A stretch of DNA of 64,000 nucleotides from Prorocentrum cordatum (GCA_963575745.1 CAUYUJ010015948.1:1395181-1459180), one strand, 5' to 3'; counted from the stretch's first letter, positions 47,649-59,810 are shown. Notes: generated from the sequence alone by a model not told the origin. Translations and numbers: made by a program.

Positions 47649-48769
47649 TCAGAGGAAGAGGGAGACGGTGGCGCTGATGATCAGCACGGTGCCGAACTCG
47701 AGGATTACCAGGTCGGAGTCCGCGCGCATCAGCAGCTCGTCGGAGTTCTCGAACTCTGAGATGCACCTCTGTAGAAAAATATTACCACTGTACCATCTCG
47801 CCGTCGAGGTAGACGTCGTCGATCTGATCGAACGGGTCATCCTCGCCGTCAAGTTTGGCCCGCGGCGGCAGCACCTCAGGCCTAACCCCTCGCCTGGCTG
47901 AGGAGACCGCCGATACCAAACTCGCCGACGCAATCGCACTGGCGAGGCCCCCCGAGGATGCCACTCGCTGTAATTCATGCCCTCTGGGCCCCTCAGGAGC
48001 CTCCACCGTGTGCCCAGCCGCAGTTGCTGCAGGCCCTACCCCATCGCCTGGCCGGGGATAACTGCACCTCGTTCAGCACCGCTTCGACGGGCCTAACCCC
48101 TCGCCTGGCAGGGGGGTAGTTAACCGTACTCTTGCCAACAACCCTGCGCCTCGCCGTAGCGGTCGCTGTGGCACTCGCCGCTGGCCAGGTCGACGAACTG
48201 CTGGCCTCCTGATGCACGCTGGCGTGGGACCTTACCCTTTGCTCTTGTCCTGGCCTCAAGTTAGGGCAAGCCGCGCCCTGCCATGGCCGCCGCAGCCGCA
48301 CTGGGGTCGACGAGGTGCCACCGAGCAGCGGGGCCACATCAGCAGCCAGATCGGATCCCTCGCTCAGGGGGCACGACGGGGCATTAGGCCTGCATTCGAT
48401 ATTAGCACTGCCATCGTCCAGGACACAATCTGACAGAATAGAGCCCACTGCAGAAAACCATCCAATCCGTTCTAACAGCTGCTGAGCACGATCACCAGCA
48501 TGATCATCGCTATGATCGGGCCTCCTGGGAGCCGGCTGCCTACGGAACACGGCGCGAACCTCCGCCAGCGCTCGCCAGGGGCAATGTTCCAGCCGCACTC
48601 GGTCCACATGTGACGCTCCTTCCAGCCTGCGAATGAATGCGGCACGTCCTTCGACGGTTTCCCTCCAGGCACTTGCACATAACTCTTCGATGATTGACTG
48701 CAGCGTCCTTTCAGGAAACCACCGTGGCAGTAGTCGACGGAGTGGTTCATGGTTGCCCCGGTTCAGCAC
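47649..48769 (-). pseudogene. LINE 3' coding-like frames
   Basis: Two frames (48769-47993 and 48006-47649) are protein-like in composition: HEPLRRLLPRWFPERTLQSI, DDPFDQIDDVYLDGEMVQW and a hydrophobic end VILEFGTVLIISATVSLFL. I recognise no domain. They follow the RNase H region and may be element-encoded. Confidence 0.35.
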
Positions 48770-48803
48770 CGGGCCGAGGAAGGCAGCGCACCACTCTTGC
48801 CAG

Positions 48804-49631
48804 TTAGAGCTGCCCCTCGCTAAGCAGGTGATCGTCGAACCACAGCGCCGCCCAATCTCGTAGGTCTGCTCGCATGTCAGCGTAGTCCTGCACCGCTAGC
48901 ACTGCCTGATCATCACCGACGAGGCTTGGCGGAGGTAGACCCATGGTTCTAGGCTGATCCTGATTTGGCACCATCTTCCTGGCTCTCCTGCGCCCAGCTG
49001 TCGTGGCGACGACTGAGCCTGGCAAAGGCTGCGCAGCAGCGTCCAGGACTTGCGCTCTCACACCCGAGCGTGACGACTGAGCGTGGGGACGCTGCGCAGC
49101 AGCGTCCAGGACTTGCGTTCTAGCGCCAGGGGGTGGCGACGACTGGGCCTGGTGAGGCTGCTTAGCAGCATCCAGGACTTGCGCTCGGAAGCCTTGGTCG
49201 CCCTTCATGATGCCGCTGTCATCGAGCATGGTGTCGGCGTCGTCTGCCTGCTGCGTGCTTGCCAGCTCCTTTGCGCGAGCCCTTGCATGTAGCCTTGACA
49301 CGCGCTGCTCACACCTGCAAGGCCCATCAGGGACAGGCCGAGCGACGCGAATGACCACTTTCTCAGGCTGCCGACGAGTCCGAGCATTGGGTCGTAGAGG
49401 CAGGCTCGCATCAATATGTCGCGCTAGCTTTTTGTGTGGTCCTATGCCTTTGCGTAGGTTGGACAGGGCCTCCAAGCCTTTCGTCGTTGGCCAAGCACGC
49501 TCTTCGCGTAGCTTGAACTTGCGCCTCTGCTGCGCCCAAGCCCCGCGCTCGATGCTTTCGAAGACGGTCGCCTTACAGGCCATGTCGCTGAAGTCGCCCT
49601 TCTGATTGACGGCCGCGGGCCTGCGCCCCAA
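48804..49631 (-). pseudogene. LINE post-RNase H frame with triplicated module
   Basis: This 275-codon frame has a basic N-terminal half (RGAWAQQRRKFKLREERAW) and three copies of a RAQVLDAAAQPHAQSS-like module (encoded at about 49018-49186). A comparable triplication of an unrelated module occurs at the same place in the LINE at 6.6-12.9 kb. Confidence 0.45.
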
Positions 49632-49685
49632 CGGGTTGGCGAGGTACGCATTGAGAAAGGTCGGAGTACCAGCGCAGCCATTTAG

Positions 49686-50434
49686 TTAATCGTATTCAGG
49701 CTGACGGAGTCGCAAGCACCTGGTGCACTGCTGCCCTGGCTCGGAGTCCTGCCAGTCATGCCAGCTGTCCGCCCTTATGCTCTTGACGCGCTTGAAGCCA
49801 GGACGGTTCCTTTGCCATCGCTCCTCCCCCTGGTCAAACAACGGTAAGACGTGCGCGATCAGCGTGTCAAGGCCCTTGCACGCCTTCTGACGACGCCCCA
49901 TCCGTTCTTGGAAGCCAGATGAACTGGCCATGTGCCTCCTCGCTCCGTCAGCCGCATAATGATCAGACACAACATTGCCCTCGGCGATGCGCTCGGTAGC
50001 CTCGTCCAAGTTGGCATAGTCGTCTCCTGCTCGGCGTGCCCTAACATGACGACCATCCCTTACGTGCTCGACGCCAAGGAGACTCTGCGCCAATCCAAAT
50101 GCACCGCCATACCTCTGTGTGACCTGTACTCTCTCCTCTGCGCCGTCCTATTGAACTGGTTGATTGTTCCCTTGCAGTCGGCATGAAGAGTCGTCGGTCG
50201 ATCTGCAGCCTGGCACGAGAAAGGAAAAGCGAAGAATTCAGCCATTGCAAAATTTTGCGGTAGGCTGACAGGTACCGCTGCGCACATAACCTGCAGAGGC
50301 TCCGCACTCACGGGCCCCAGCAATACCGTCGCCCAACCAGCCCGTTGAAGTCCCAGCAACGCCGGACTGGAGCAAGACCCATCTATTGCAAACTCGATCT
50401 CCGTCGTGTCTGACAGCACCGCATATTTCACCAT
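49686..50434 (-). pseudogene. LINE RNase H domain
   Basis: EFAIDGSCSS (first Asp), QNFAMAEFFAF (Glu) and TTLHADCKGTIN (Asp) lie in one frame (50434-50060). The final GNVVSDHYA motif is in the next frame (50093-49686), which ends with QQCTRCLRLRQPE, a Cys pair like the tails of the other LINEs. Confidence 0.7.
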
Positions 50435-50536
50435 GTATTCAGGCCCTTGCTCCGCGTCGTCGCCGTCGATGTCAACCGCGCATGCTTGAAGGCCGAGGTC
50501 CGTGCGAGGGATCTCCTCCTCATGTTATGTGAAACA

Positions 50537-51421
50537 TCATGTGAGAATGTGGCCGCCATCTCCAGCATCGATGTCTGGAAAGACCTGGGCTCCGTCAGCC
50601 TCACTGCGCGCAGCCACCACGTCAGGAAGTTGACAGTCTGCCAGTCGGTGTGCCAATGTGTCCAACTCTCCACACTTGCACTTGCCGTCCGTGGTGTACC
50701 CCTTACTCCGGGTCTCTGTGCGCGTACATATCCCATCACACGCACGACTCATGATGCGGAACTTCTGGTGCGTGTTGAAGTTCCTGCTGGCAGGCCTGAT
50801 GTAAGGTGCCACGAAACCGAAGGAGACGCGCAGCGAGGGGTCATCATACCACTTCGCGCCGGGAGCCAGTTCATGCTGTCCAGTGAGGCCTTGCGCCAGC
50901 AATGTCTCAGGCATGATGGGGGTAGTCTGGGTAATGTCCACGATGTCCTCGCGGTGGTTCCTCCGCTGAGCGCCCGATAAGACAATCCAGCCTGCACGTT
51001 GGACGCATAGAGCAGGTCTTTGCAGCGGCCCTCTTGTCTGACTCCATTTCGCCAGCACGCCCTGCGCAGTCACGGCACTGTCCCACCACTGCATCAATTC
51101 GCTGAGCGGCACCGTGGACGCCTGGGGGCAACGATTAGCAATCCAGCAAATACGGCACCAGTGGAGTGCTGGTGCTAACGCCTCACGAGCAGCTGGGTCT
51201 CTAAGTAGAACGAGCTTCGCCGACGCCGATACCCCACCATGGTAAAGCTCTCGCTGGCGTTGGCAACCTTTACGGAACTGATCCAACTCACTGTCGCTCA
51301 TGCCGTTAATCGCGACGCCGAAGGTCAGGGCAGGCTTGGCCCCTGTCCTGTAGATCCTCATTATCTGTTCGCTGGCCTTTGTGGGGATCGCCCTTCGAAA
51401 CTTGCCAAGCTTGCGCATCAT
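50537..51421 (-). pseudogene. LINE thumb/connection and CxCx-H-C zinc finger
   Basis: Contains IYRTGAKPALTFGVAINGMS (after the RT palm), a long helical connection and KCKCGELDTLAHRLADC, the classic Cys-Cys-His-Cys finger between RT and RNase H of LINEs. Confidence 0.75.
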
Positions 51422-51830
51422 GACGAGCTCGAGCCTGGTACTTGCCCCTCGTGCCTATCGCACTGCGACACTTGCTTGCGGAGAAGTCGGTGCCCAGAAA
51501 CGAAACAGCCTTCTTTGCAGAAAGGGGCTTGACCATGAGACCCTCCGCGATCTGCTTGCTGATGTCATCCGAGCTGCTCACGATGGCAAACTTGTCATTA
51601 ATGGTCGCCTTAAGCTTTGCCGCCGTGGCCCGAAATCCTCGCCCTGCTTGAATAGCCTTGCGAATGACCTCCGTCTTCGTGTCGCCTTCGACGCCGATGC
51701 CAGTATCATCGATATATGAAGAGAAGGATACAGACTGGTGAATCGCAAAGTACGTGTCGTACTCCTCCACTGCGTGAGCTTTAATCACGATATCTGCATA
51801 ACCGTCACCTGCAGGGAGACAAAAACTGAG
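51306..51830 (-). pseudogene. LINE reverse transcriptase, C-terminal part of the palm
   Basis: LPAGDGYADIVIKAHAVEEY (motif B region), FSSYIDDTGIGVEGD (motif C with two Asp) and SAKKAVSFLGTDFS (motif E region) are in one frame. Motif A and everything upstream are missing. Confidence 0.8.
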
Positions 51831-52181
51831 ACCTGGCCCTAATAATCCTTGGTCCCTGCCGCTGGTTTTATACAAACAGAATAGGAGGAGGAGGAGGCGG
51901 AGGAGGAGGAGGCGGAGGAGGAGGAGGAGGAAGGTTCCGAAGGTGATCGGTCGGACTCGGCACTGAAACAGTCTGTACGCCGTAATGCTGAAGGCATTAA
52001 CCCTAGGCCCTAGAACCAATGGTGGTACTCTTGGTTCGACGACAGTGCGGACTCCAAGGAAGATGTGCAACCTTACTTGGGACTGTGGGAACAACATGCA
52101 AACGTCGAACACGCAGCCGACCCGAAGAGAAGGGAGACCGGCTACCGACCACATATACCGGGGAGGACGAAAGAGTAGGAT
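51831..52181. other. GGA-rich tract and non-coding flank
   Basis: A GGA/GAG tract lies at 51882-51932. A block at 51943-52000 matches 41648-41705. No gene. Confidence 0.55.
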
Positions 52182-52330
52182 AGCAAAGGGCAGGGTAGAG
52201 AATCAGCTGACGCAGCTGGTTTTCCTTGCGCCTCCTGGCGCGGGAGGTGCCAATGTATAGAGGAATGGGCCCGGCGGCGGGGTCGAAACCAGCTGCATGC
52301 AGCAGATGTCATACCCTCCCTTCCCCATCC
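52182..52330. repeat. Dispersed repeat with palindromic blocks, copy 2 (uninterrupted)
   Basis: Aligns with 17320-17463 and, beyond the retroelement, with 33053-33066: AGAATCAGCTGACGCAGCTG, GGAATGGGCCCGGCGGCGGG, GAAACCAGCTGCATGCAGCA, then CATACCCTCCCTTCCCCATC. It appears to show the target sequence before the 15.6-kb retroelement inserted in the other copy. Confidence 0.7.
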
Positions 52331-53353
52331 CCTCCTTTCGTTCGGCCCGAGGATATACCAGCGCTGATGCTAAGTTCGCCTCCCAGAAATTGTATCCTCA
52401 AGGAGGGGAGGGCGGAGGGGAGGACGGGGAAGGAGGGGGAAGGAAGGAGGATATCGATCCTCGCTTTCAAGGATGACCCAAATACGTACTCCCGCAGAGG
52501 GTCCCCGGCCCGCCTTGCTCGTCGCCGCGACCCGGCCGCGGCAACGAGGAGCCTCCCGGAGCGCCAAGAGATCCCTCCGAGACGACGACGTCGACGACAA
52601 CGACAGCGGCTGCGACGGCATCGGCGGCGGCGACGACGAGGTCGACGTCGGCAACAACGACGGCGGCGTCAACATCGACGGCGGCGGCGACGCCGACGAC
52701 GGGAGTACCGTCAGTGACGTCGGCACCGTCAGCGACGACGTCGTCGGCGTAGACGACGGCATCGACAACGACGTCGCAACAATGTCTCGACCACGTCGTC
52801 GATGTCGTCGTAGGCTTCCCCGTCGGCGGCGTGGCAGAGCCTCCGACATCCGCCCGGCAACGAGCGCAAGGGAGGACTCGAACTGGGACACCTGGGGCCA
52901 CGGGCAGCGGATGCCAGGGGTGGGGAGGGAGGAGGGGGGCGAGGAGGGAGGAGGGAGGAAGGAGAGGCCGCGAGATGACAAGACATGCGACATGCATGTA
53001 GCGTTAACAGTTTCTCCTCTGGCCCCGTCCCTTCCTCCTCTTCCTCGTCCTCTTCCCTCTTTGTAAGCGTTTTGGTGAGTCTGCGCGCACACTGTACCTT
53101 GTCTCGTAGGAGGGAGACGAGATGGGGAGGGGAAGAGGCAAGGAGGGAGAAGAGAGGATGAGGCCGAAGGAGGTTGGGGGGGCGAGGAAGAACGAGGGAA
53201 GAGGAGGAGGAGGAGGAGGAGGAGGAGGAGGAGGAGGAACAGTGCAAACCCAAGACTCATCAACGATGTTGGGAAAACCCTCCCTCCAAGCTCCCTCTCC
53301 ATAGGCCTCTAAAAACATAAGCGAAATGCCCCGTTGGGAGACAACCGCTTAAA
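52331..53353. other. Low-complexity GAC/GTC and GGA tracts; no gene
   Basis: 52560-52860 is built from GACGACGTCGACG-type triplets, giving Asp/Gly/Val-rich frames. 53120-53240 is purine-rich with a (GGA)n run at 53199-53239. ORFs of 170-310 codons here are repetitive and unconvincing. Confidence 0.65.
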
Positions 53354-53530
53354 CGGTCCTGAAGCGTGCCCAAACACCATTCTCGGGACTCCAAAGCCAC
53401 GAATCAACCTGACTTCTGCGTCTTGACGATCCTGAACCGTACCAAGACATCATTCCTGGGACTGCAACGCCGCCAATCAACGTAACTGCTGCGCCTGGGC
53501 ATGTCTGAATCGTTCGCAAACTCCATTTCT
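53354..53530. repeat. Short tandem repeat, about 73-bp unit
   Basis: Two and a half diverged units, each starting CGATCCTGAACCGT-like and containing CATTCCTGGGACTG. Confidence 0.7.
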
Positions 53531-53876
53531 GGTACATACGTGAAGTATGGGATTCCTTGGATATCTGGCAAATGTTTACGACAAGTGTGCGCGGTGCTAA
53601 GCCGAGAGCCACATGTTTGAAGCGATCCGCCCTCCATGTGTGAAACTGTTGCCAATTCTATACGTCAGGATGAAGATGGCAAGGGAGTCTCAAGCGCAAC
53701 TTCCAGACCATCCTTCCGACTGGCCTCGGGGTGCGACAGGACGAAATTATTTGTAAAATTATAACGAAAAAATGGGGGAGGCGAGACCAAAGTCACATCA
53801 GGATGCAGCAACGATGCTGCAGCACACCCTCCCGTCCCAAGCACCCTCCCCCAACGCTCATGCAAGTTCCGGTCCC
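53531..53876. other. No recognisable gene
   Basis: Mixed-composition sequence with no motif-bearing ORF. Confidence 0.45.
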
Positions 53877-54003
53877 AGCCCCTCCCTCCTCCTCCTCCTC
53901 GTCCTCCTCCTCCTCCTCCTCGTCCTCCTCCTCCTCCTCGTCGTCCTCCTCCTCCTCCTCCTCCTCCTCCTCCTCCTCCTCCTCCTCCTCCTCCTCCTCC
54001 TCC
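53877..54003. repeat. (TCC)n microsatellite
   Basis: About 40 nearly uninterrupted CTC triplets with occasional CGT. Confidence 0.95.
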
Positions 54004-54649
54004 CCCCGTTGGCATCCTTCGACGCCCCCGTCGCCGCCGCTCTCGCCGTGTCTGTGGCCCTGGCCGTCTCCTTCTCGCCGCCGCCTTCGCCGCCCCTCGT
54101 CGCCGAGCAGCGCTGCTGCCGCCGGCGCTTAGCGCGTGGGGGGTGCGCGCCCTGGCCGACAGCTCCCCGGGCGGCAGCTCGCTCACCAGCTGGCTCAGAA
54201 TGTGCGGCCTGCCGCCGCCCCCAGCGAGCGGGCCCTCCACCGGCGAGGTCGGCGGCGGTGGCGGCCAGGGCGGGGCGATGTCGGCGGCGGTGGCGACGAC
54301 GTCGACGCGGCGACGCCAGCGACGACCACGTTGACGACGACGGCCAGGCCGTCGTCGACGACGACGGCTTGGACCTTGGCGACGACGTCGACGACGACGG
54401 ACAGAGCGGCGTCGACCTCGCCAACGACGGCGGCGCACTGCGCAAACTTTGAAATGCACCAAACTTGTGTGCGACTTCCGCGAGCGCTCCAGCCACTCTC
54501 TCGGAATCCAACATCGCTTCGCGCTTACACCCGCTCTCCTTTCTTCGGCGGTGGCGAGCGCTCTCTCATCGCCCCCTTCCTCCCCCAGCGCCCCTCGCGG
54601 CCACTATCAACGCTTGCAGTGCAGGGGGCCCTTGCGGCCAAGTTCCTGG
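54004..54649. other. GC-rich GAC/GTC-type low-complexity stretch
   Basis: 54240-54440 consists of GACGACG and GGCGGCG triplets. No recognised gene. Confidence 0.6.
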
Positions 54650-55031
54650 GGCCGGCTTCGGTGGGCGACCGGGCTCCAGGGCTCCAGGTTCAGGGCACCA
54701 GGTTCGACACGCTGCGCGGATTTGGCCGACACGTTGGGTTTCCGATTCCGGTGGGCAGCTGGGCCCCTGGGCTCACAATTCTGCGTCCCAAGATTCCACA
54801 CGCTGTGCGGATTTTCCAGACACGTTGTTCCGCCGACTTCGGTGGGCGGCCGGGTTTCCAGGTTCACAGTTCTGGGCCCCTGGTTCTTTCACACGCATTT
54901 GTTTTGCTTCGGCAGTAGGCACAGTGACTGCGCTGGCGGAATGAGCATGTGTAGGGTATACAGATGCGAATTCAGCCAAGATGCACGTGGGGAAGAAGGA
55001 CAAAAGCCCGGCGCGGGCGGGAAGGATGGCC

Positions 55032-55078
<47 letters not shown>

Positions 55079-55420
55079 CACACACGCACACACAAACACA
55101 TACAAACACACGCACACATTCACCCCCCACACACACACACACACACACACACACATTCACACACACAAGCGCACACACACACACACACACACACACTCTT
55201 TACGGATTCGGCGAACACGTTGTGCTGCCGATTTCGGCTGACGGCCAGGTTCCCAGGGTCCCAGTTTTCATCCCAGTTTTCACACAACGTGCGGATTTGG
55301 GGCAAAAGTGCAAGAACTGATTCTGGTGGGCGGCCAGGTTCCAAGTTTTGGGCCCCACGTTCCACACACACACAGTGCGGATTCGGCGAAGCGCTGGTCA
55401 GGCTGTGCACCACCTGTCCG
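54650..55420. repeat. Tandem repeat, about 85-90-bp unit, split by a (CA)n tract
   Basis: Units contain TTCGGTGGGCGGCCGGGTTC, CCAGGTTC, TTCGACACGCTGCGCGGATT and CAGACACGTTG. About three units lie at 54650-54915 and two or three at 55197-55420. A (CA)n microsatellite with some CG/CT variants fills 55037-55196. Confidence 0.85.
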
Positions 55421-56589
55421 GCCCCGCCGCCCCAGCCAAAAGCCAGGGAGAGGGGGGGGTGAAACGCCGAGCGCGGGTAAGGACGCCTGACGATTAGGGG
55501 GGATACGCCGGAGGGGAAGAGAGGTGGAGGAGAATGGGGAGAGGGACTGGAAGGCGGAGGAGGCGGGCGCGCGGCCGTGGGACCTGAGCCACCGACATTC
55601 ACCGTTAGGCGCGCGCGCCCGCCTGGGGAAGCAAGGAGCGGGAGAAAAGAAGGAAAGGACGGGGGAAAAGGGAGGGAGGGACACTGGTCGAACAAATATG
55701 GTCGGGCAGGAGGGGCACCTGACAAACACTCTGGCGAAACGTTTCCTCTGGATTCTAGGGGGCGGCCCGGTGCGTGGGCTCCCAGAGTACAGGGTACAGA
55801 GAGTAGTTAGGTTTAGGAGAGTGGAGGAAGTATGCGTTTAAAGAAAGTAGAGCGAATCAGAAGATTGAAAAGGGCAGAGCGAGTACAGAATGGGGGGTAG
55901 AATGTACAGTACAACCAGTAGAAACTAGAAAGCATGGGGCTGAGTGCAGTGCAAAACACAGGGATCATAGAGGAGAGATGCGGAGGAGAGCAAAGTCTGG
56001 AGCGGCGACTGTCGATAGCACAGGGTACAAAGTGGATAATACAAGTTGGAGAGACACCCCATGCAGATAGGAAAGGCAAGGAGCACAGGGTACAGGGGTA
56101 GAGAACAAGAATCACCGCACTCGTCAACCAACAGGAGCGCGCTATAGGTTCACTCGACGTGCAAGACAACTTGGATAACTTTTCTATCGTGCAGTTCGTG
56201 GACGAAAATTGCTTCGCGCTTGCTGCCGTCCAGCGAAACATACCCGAAAGCCCTGCCCCTAAAACTCCCCCAACGGCTTCAATCCAAACGAGAATCCCGA
56301 ATCACACAACACGATTCAACTCTCGAACCTAAACGTTAACCGGCTAGCGCTTCACAAACACGTCCTTGGCACAACGGGAAGCGCTACTGCAGATGAAATG
56401 CCATAGGCCATATGAATATCGTGTTGATCCTGCGTCCTGCTGCTCCTCTCAAGCAAAGATCAATATACACAAGCGTGTTTGCCAGCTTGCCCCCAAAACA
56501 GTGAGCTATTGCACCCTGGGTGTACAGGCTATGCAATACACTCCAAATGAATAAATCTAAGCGCGCTGCAAGTCACGTGATGCCATACA
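55421..56589. other. No recognisable gene
   Basis: 55520-55700 is purine-rich. In 55790-56100 the 9-mer CAGGGTACA recurs several times in sequence of lower GC. Short ORFs without motifs. Confidence 0.5.
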
Positions 56590-56790
56590 TACCTATGTGT
56601 ATATATGCACCCATATAGATGTATACAAGCATGGTGCAAGCTACGTGGTGTAAGCCATGTGTAATACACCACTGTGGTACGTTATATGCTTGGTACAAGC
56701 TATGTGGTGCAAGCTGTGTTGTGTCAACTATGTAGTGCAAGCCAGGCGGTGCAAGTTCCGATGTTTAAGCACAATGATTGACATATGTCA
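56590..56790. repeat. AT-rich island with 15-mer GTGCAAGCTATGTGG repeats
   Basis: Units such as GTGCAAGCTACGTGG and GTGCAAGCTATGTGG follow a TATATATGCA-type tract. Related to 3775-4060. Confidence 0.7.
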
Positions 56791-59654
56791 CATAAACAAT
56801 GCAGTGCAATGAGATGCGTCCAGCAGGCAAAAACCACAAACGCACATCCATTTTCGTAGGTAGCACGAGTAAGAGCCCCTAAGTACAAGCACTGTTTTGG
56901 GAATTCGCTTCTGAATATCTGTGGAGATCTCGACGATCAGCGCTGGACCCGCCTCCCGGCGCGTAGACTGCCAGGGAAGGCGGCGCCGGAACCGCCGCCG
57001 GGGGGGCCAAGCGCCGTCCCAAGCAATCCGCGCGGCCCTCCGAAACGTTTCGGTTCGTGCAGCTCTCCCTTGCTCGATCTTGGCCGCCACCGGCGCCCCG
57101 ATGCGTGCGGCGGCCGCGCCCCAGGCTGGCGCGCGGCCGACCCCGGGAGGCCCTGGAATCCCAGCGTTGACGTCTCGCCCTTGCTTCCGTCGCCTTCCGC
57201 CGGCCCCCCGCCAACGGACCCGCAGCCGCTTCGCTCCCGCCGGCCTCCCGCCGGGCTGCCGCCGAGGGCGAAGTGCGCCGAGGGCCGACGGCAGCCTCCT
57301 GGCGGCCTCTCGGGGCTGCCCCGTCGGGGCCTCCGGGGGCGCCGCGCCCCAGACTGGCACGTGAATGACGCACCTCCGACGTCGTGAATCTTCCCCACAT
57401 GGCTACTGGGCCGTCTGACAGCCCATCGCACATGCAAAAGAGGACTCTCGGGTCAAAGGTGGACCGGCCGCCGCCGAACCCGCACCCGGCCCTGACCTCC
57501 GCCGTCGTGATCTTTTCTGCACAATGTGTACACCTCATCATCACTCACCTTTTTCGCGGGCCCGGCTTTTCTTCCTGAATATGTCCCGGGGCCCGTGAAG
57601 GTCGTGGTCACGGGTCGCCGTCGTGAGGTCGTAGAAGAAGTGGGGAAGAACGGGGAGGAGCATGGGAGGGGGGAATGGGCATAGGATGAGGAGGAAAAGG
57701 AACGGATTGAGAGGCTGTTTGGGCACGGCCCCGCGAATTACAGGAAGCAGATCATACCAGCATGCAGCAGAGCAAATCACAGCATACCAAGCTGCACATC
57801 ACAAGCATCACAACACATCAACAATTACACGGACCTGATACGTCATGTGGCGGAAGGCTAGACGCCAGGTGGATCCTCACATCATCCAGATGTCCGAAAC
57901 AGGACATTCAACATAAAGATAAATTGTCGGAGGTCCGCTCGTTTTTTTTCGGATCGGCGGTGGATCCCCCTCCCTGGCGCGCGGAGCGTGCCGAAAGCGG
58001 CGCTTTCGGTCCAACGCCAGCCCAGGATCTCCGCGGGGAACTCAGAAAAATCATGTTGCTACAGATCTGCAGACCTCGACTCGAATATCAGACCAGCCGC
58101 AACCGTCCAAATCTTGAAGTAAGTCGGCGGCGAGCGAGGGGGGGAAATGAGACGGAGAAGGCCTTCTCAGAAGGCCGCGGGACTCCTCAGAAACCCTCGC
58201 ACCGTCTGAGAAGTTTGTTTGTCTTCGGTGAAGGCTAAGTCCTTTTCCTTCTCACTTTCCCCCCTTCGCCCGCCCCCGATGGAGCCCGTCCTGGATCCCG
58301 CAATCGCCATCAGCAGCGGCGTGACCTCGACGCCGCAAGGCAGCACGACCTGCTCCGACGCTCGCGCGCGCACACGGGCTCGACAGCTCGAGGTGTAAAT
58401 CAACGGCGTGCGCCCTGGAGCACCAGCGCGACCTAGGCATGACCCGTGCGCGTCTCTGACGACGGACTCCTTTTCACTTTCCTGCGCTTCCTCTTGCTCC
58501 GCTGCCTGTGCATTTCCCACTTCGGATCCGTCTCCTGCATATCCTCCCTCTCCTGCTCATGTGCGGCAGTCTGGACATCATGGCATCGGGTCGGGCCACA
58601 ACAATGTCACCGTTTCTGCTGACGTTTCACTGTTTCACGGTAGACCAGCCCGTCAAAACCGATTCCTGGACTGTCCTCCTCACCCAAACCTGCGCACACG
58701 CTGAGCTGGTGCTGGACATTCAGCCCACCGAGGCGAAATCGCCCTATCGCCCCCTCTCGGCGCCTCTCCCTGGCCGGCTCTCGCACGCATGAAGACCCTG
58801 GCGCCCAACTGCGCGTGCGCGCGCGGCTGCTGGGAGAGCACAGGAAACACATGAACACGGGGACTCTACTCTCCTGGGAGATACCCGGGAGACGTTGGGC
58901 CACAGCGAAGGTCGCTTCGGAGGGTCATCATGCTACTTCAAAAGCCCGCGGCCCGAAAAGTGTATGCTCATTGCCGCGAACAGGTCAGCACGCACGGCAC
59001 TGGCACGGAGCGTGGCCACTGCGACGAAAACGTTCAAAGCCTCCACGAGTCTGCGGGCGAAATGGCCCAGCCCCAAACCCCGGGAGACTCGCGCGGCGAA
59101 GTTCGTTTCGTGCCCCCAAGCGGGGAGGGCACGGAAAAAAGGGACGGAGGAACAGGGCAAAGGCAGGAGGGAGAGAGGCGCGAAGCGCGCGGGAGGGGGG
59201 CAACAACGGCAACCGCAGCCCAGCGAAGCATCCCCCAACCTCGGGGGCCTCCCAGTTCCAAGATCAACCCGCCTCCGCCTCCTCCTTCACTTCCACCCTC
59301 CTCCCCCTCATGAGGCCCTTGGTGACCCATTCCCCACGAACCCCCCCAACCCGGCCCGCTGGCGAGCCAGGGAATGGCTCTCTGAAGGCAGGCACCCAGC
59401 AACTGGGATCAGGCTCGTCCAGTCAAGTCCGTAAGTTGTTTGGTTTTCTCTGAAGGTTGATGTGTCATCACCTTCCCCCACTATTATATAGTCGTCGTCG
59501 CGTTTTCGGGTGTTTCGTCGTTCTATGCTGCGTCCTGCGTCCTCCTTCTCGTCTTCCTCCTCCACGTCCTTCCCCCGCCCTATCCTCACCCACCTCGCTC
59601 TTCTCATCGTCGTCACCGGCGTCGGCGTCAGCGTCGTCATTTTTTGTTGTTCTA
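56791..59654. other. No recognisable gene
   Basis: GC-rich sequence with overlapping ORFs on both strands at 56880-57400 and 58815-59450, none with a motif. 58130-58240 (CTTCTCAGAAGGCCGCGG) is a diverged relative of 16430-16560. CT-rich blocks occur at 59250-59320 and 59540-59600. Confidence 0.5.
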
Positions 59655-59810
59655 TGTAGATACGCATATCTCTCCCACACTATCCTTCTCCTTCGCCCTG
59701 CCTTTTTATCATGCGTATGTCTGTATGTACGTAGATGTAAAATGTATGTGTGAACTTACATATATAGATGTGCGTATGTGTATCCAAATTTATGTATCTA
59801 CAAGGATGAA
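59655..59810. repeat. AT-rich island (TATGTATG-type)
   Basis: Alternating purine-pyrimidine sequence such as GTATGTACGTAGATG and ACATATATAGATG in a GC-rich setting, similar to 3580-3700, 56590-56640 and 61255-61330. Confidence 0.6.

Larger units (their letters stand above)
47640..51830 (-). mobile_element. 5'-truncated decayed LINE (RT-RNase H), minus strand
   Basis: The element starts inside the RT (motif B) near 51830; upstream sequence is unrelated and GGA-rich. In order it has RT motif C, thumb and zinc finger, RNase H, then about 2 kb of further coding-like frames. 5' truncation is the usual outcome of LINE insertion. All domains carry frame changes. It lies head to tail with the LINE at 42230-47400. 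Confidence 0.75.

Noticed and set aside
47790-47812. A 17-base GTAATATTTTTCTACAG as an intron in the minus-strand LINE tail
   Set aside because: Too short for a known spliceosomal intron of dinoflagellates, and the surrounding frame is uncertain.
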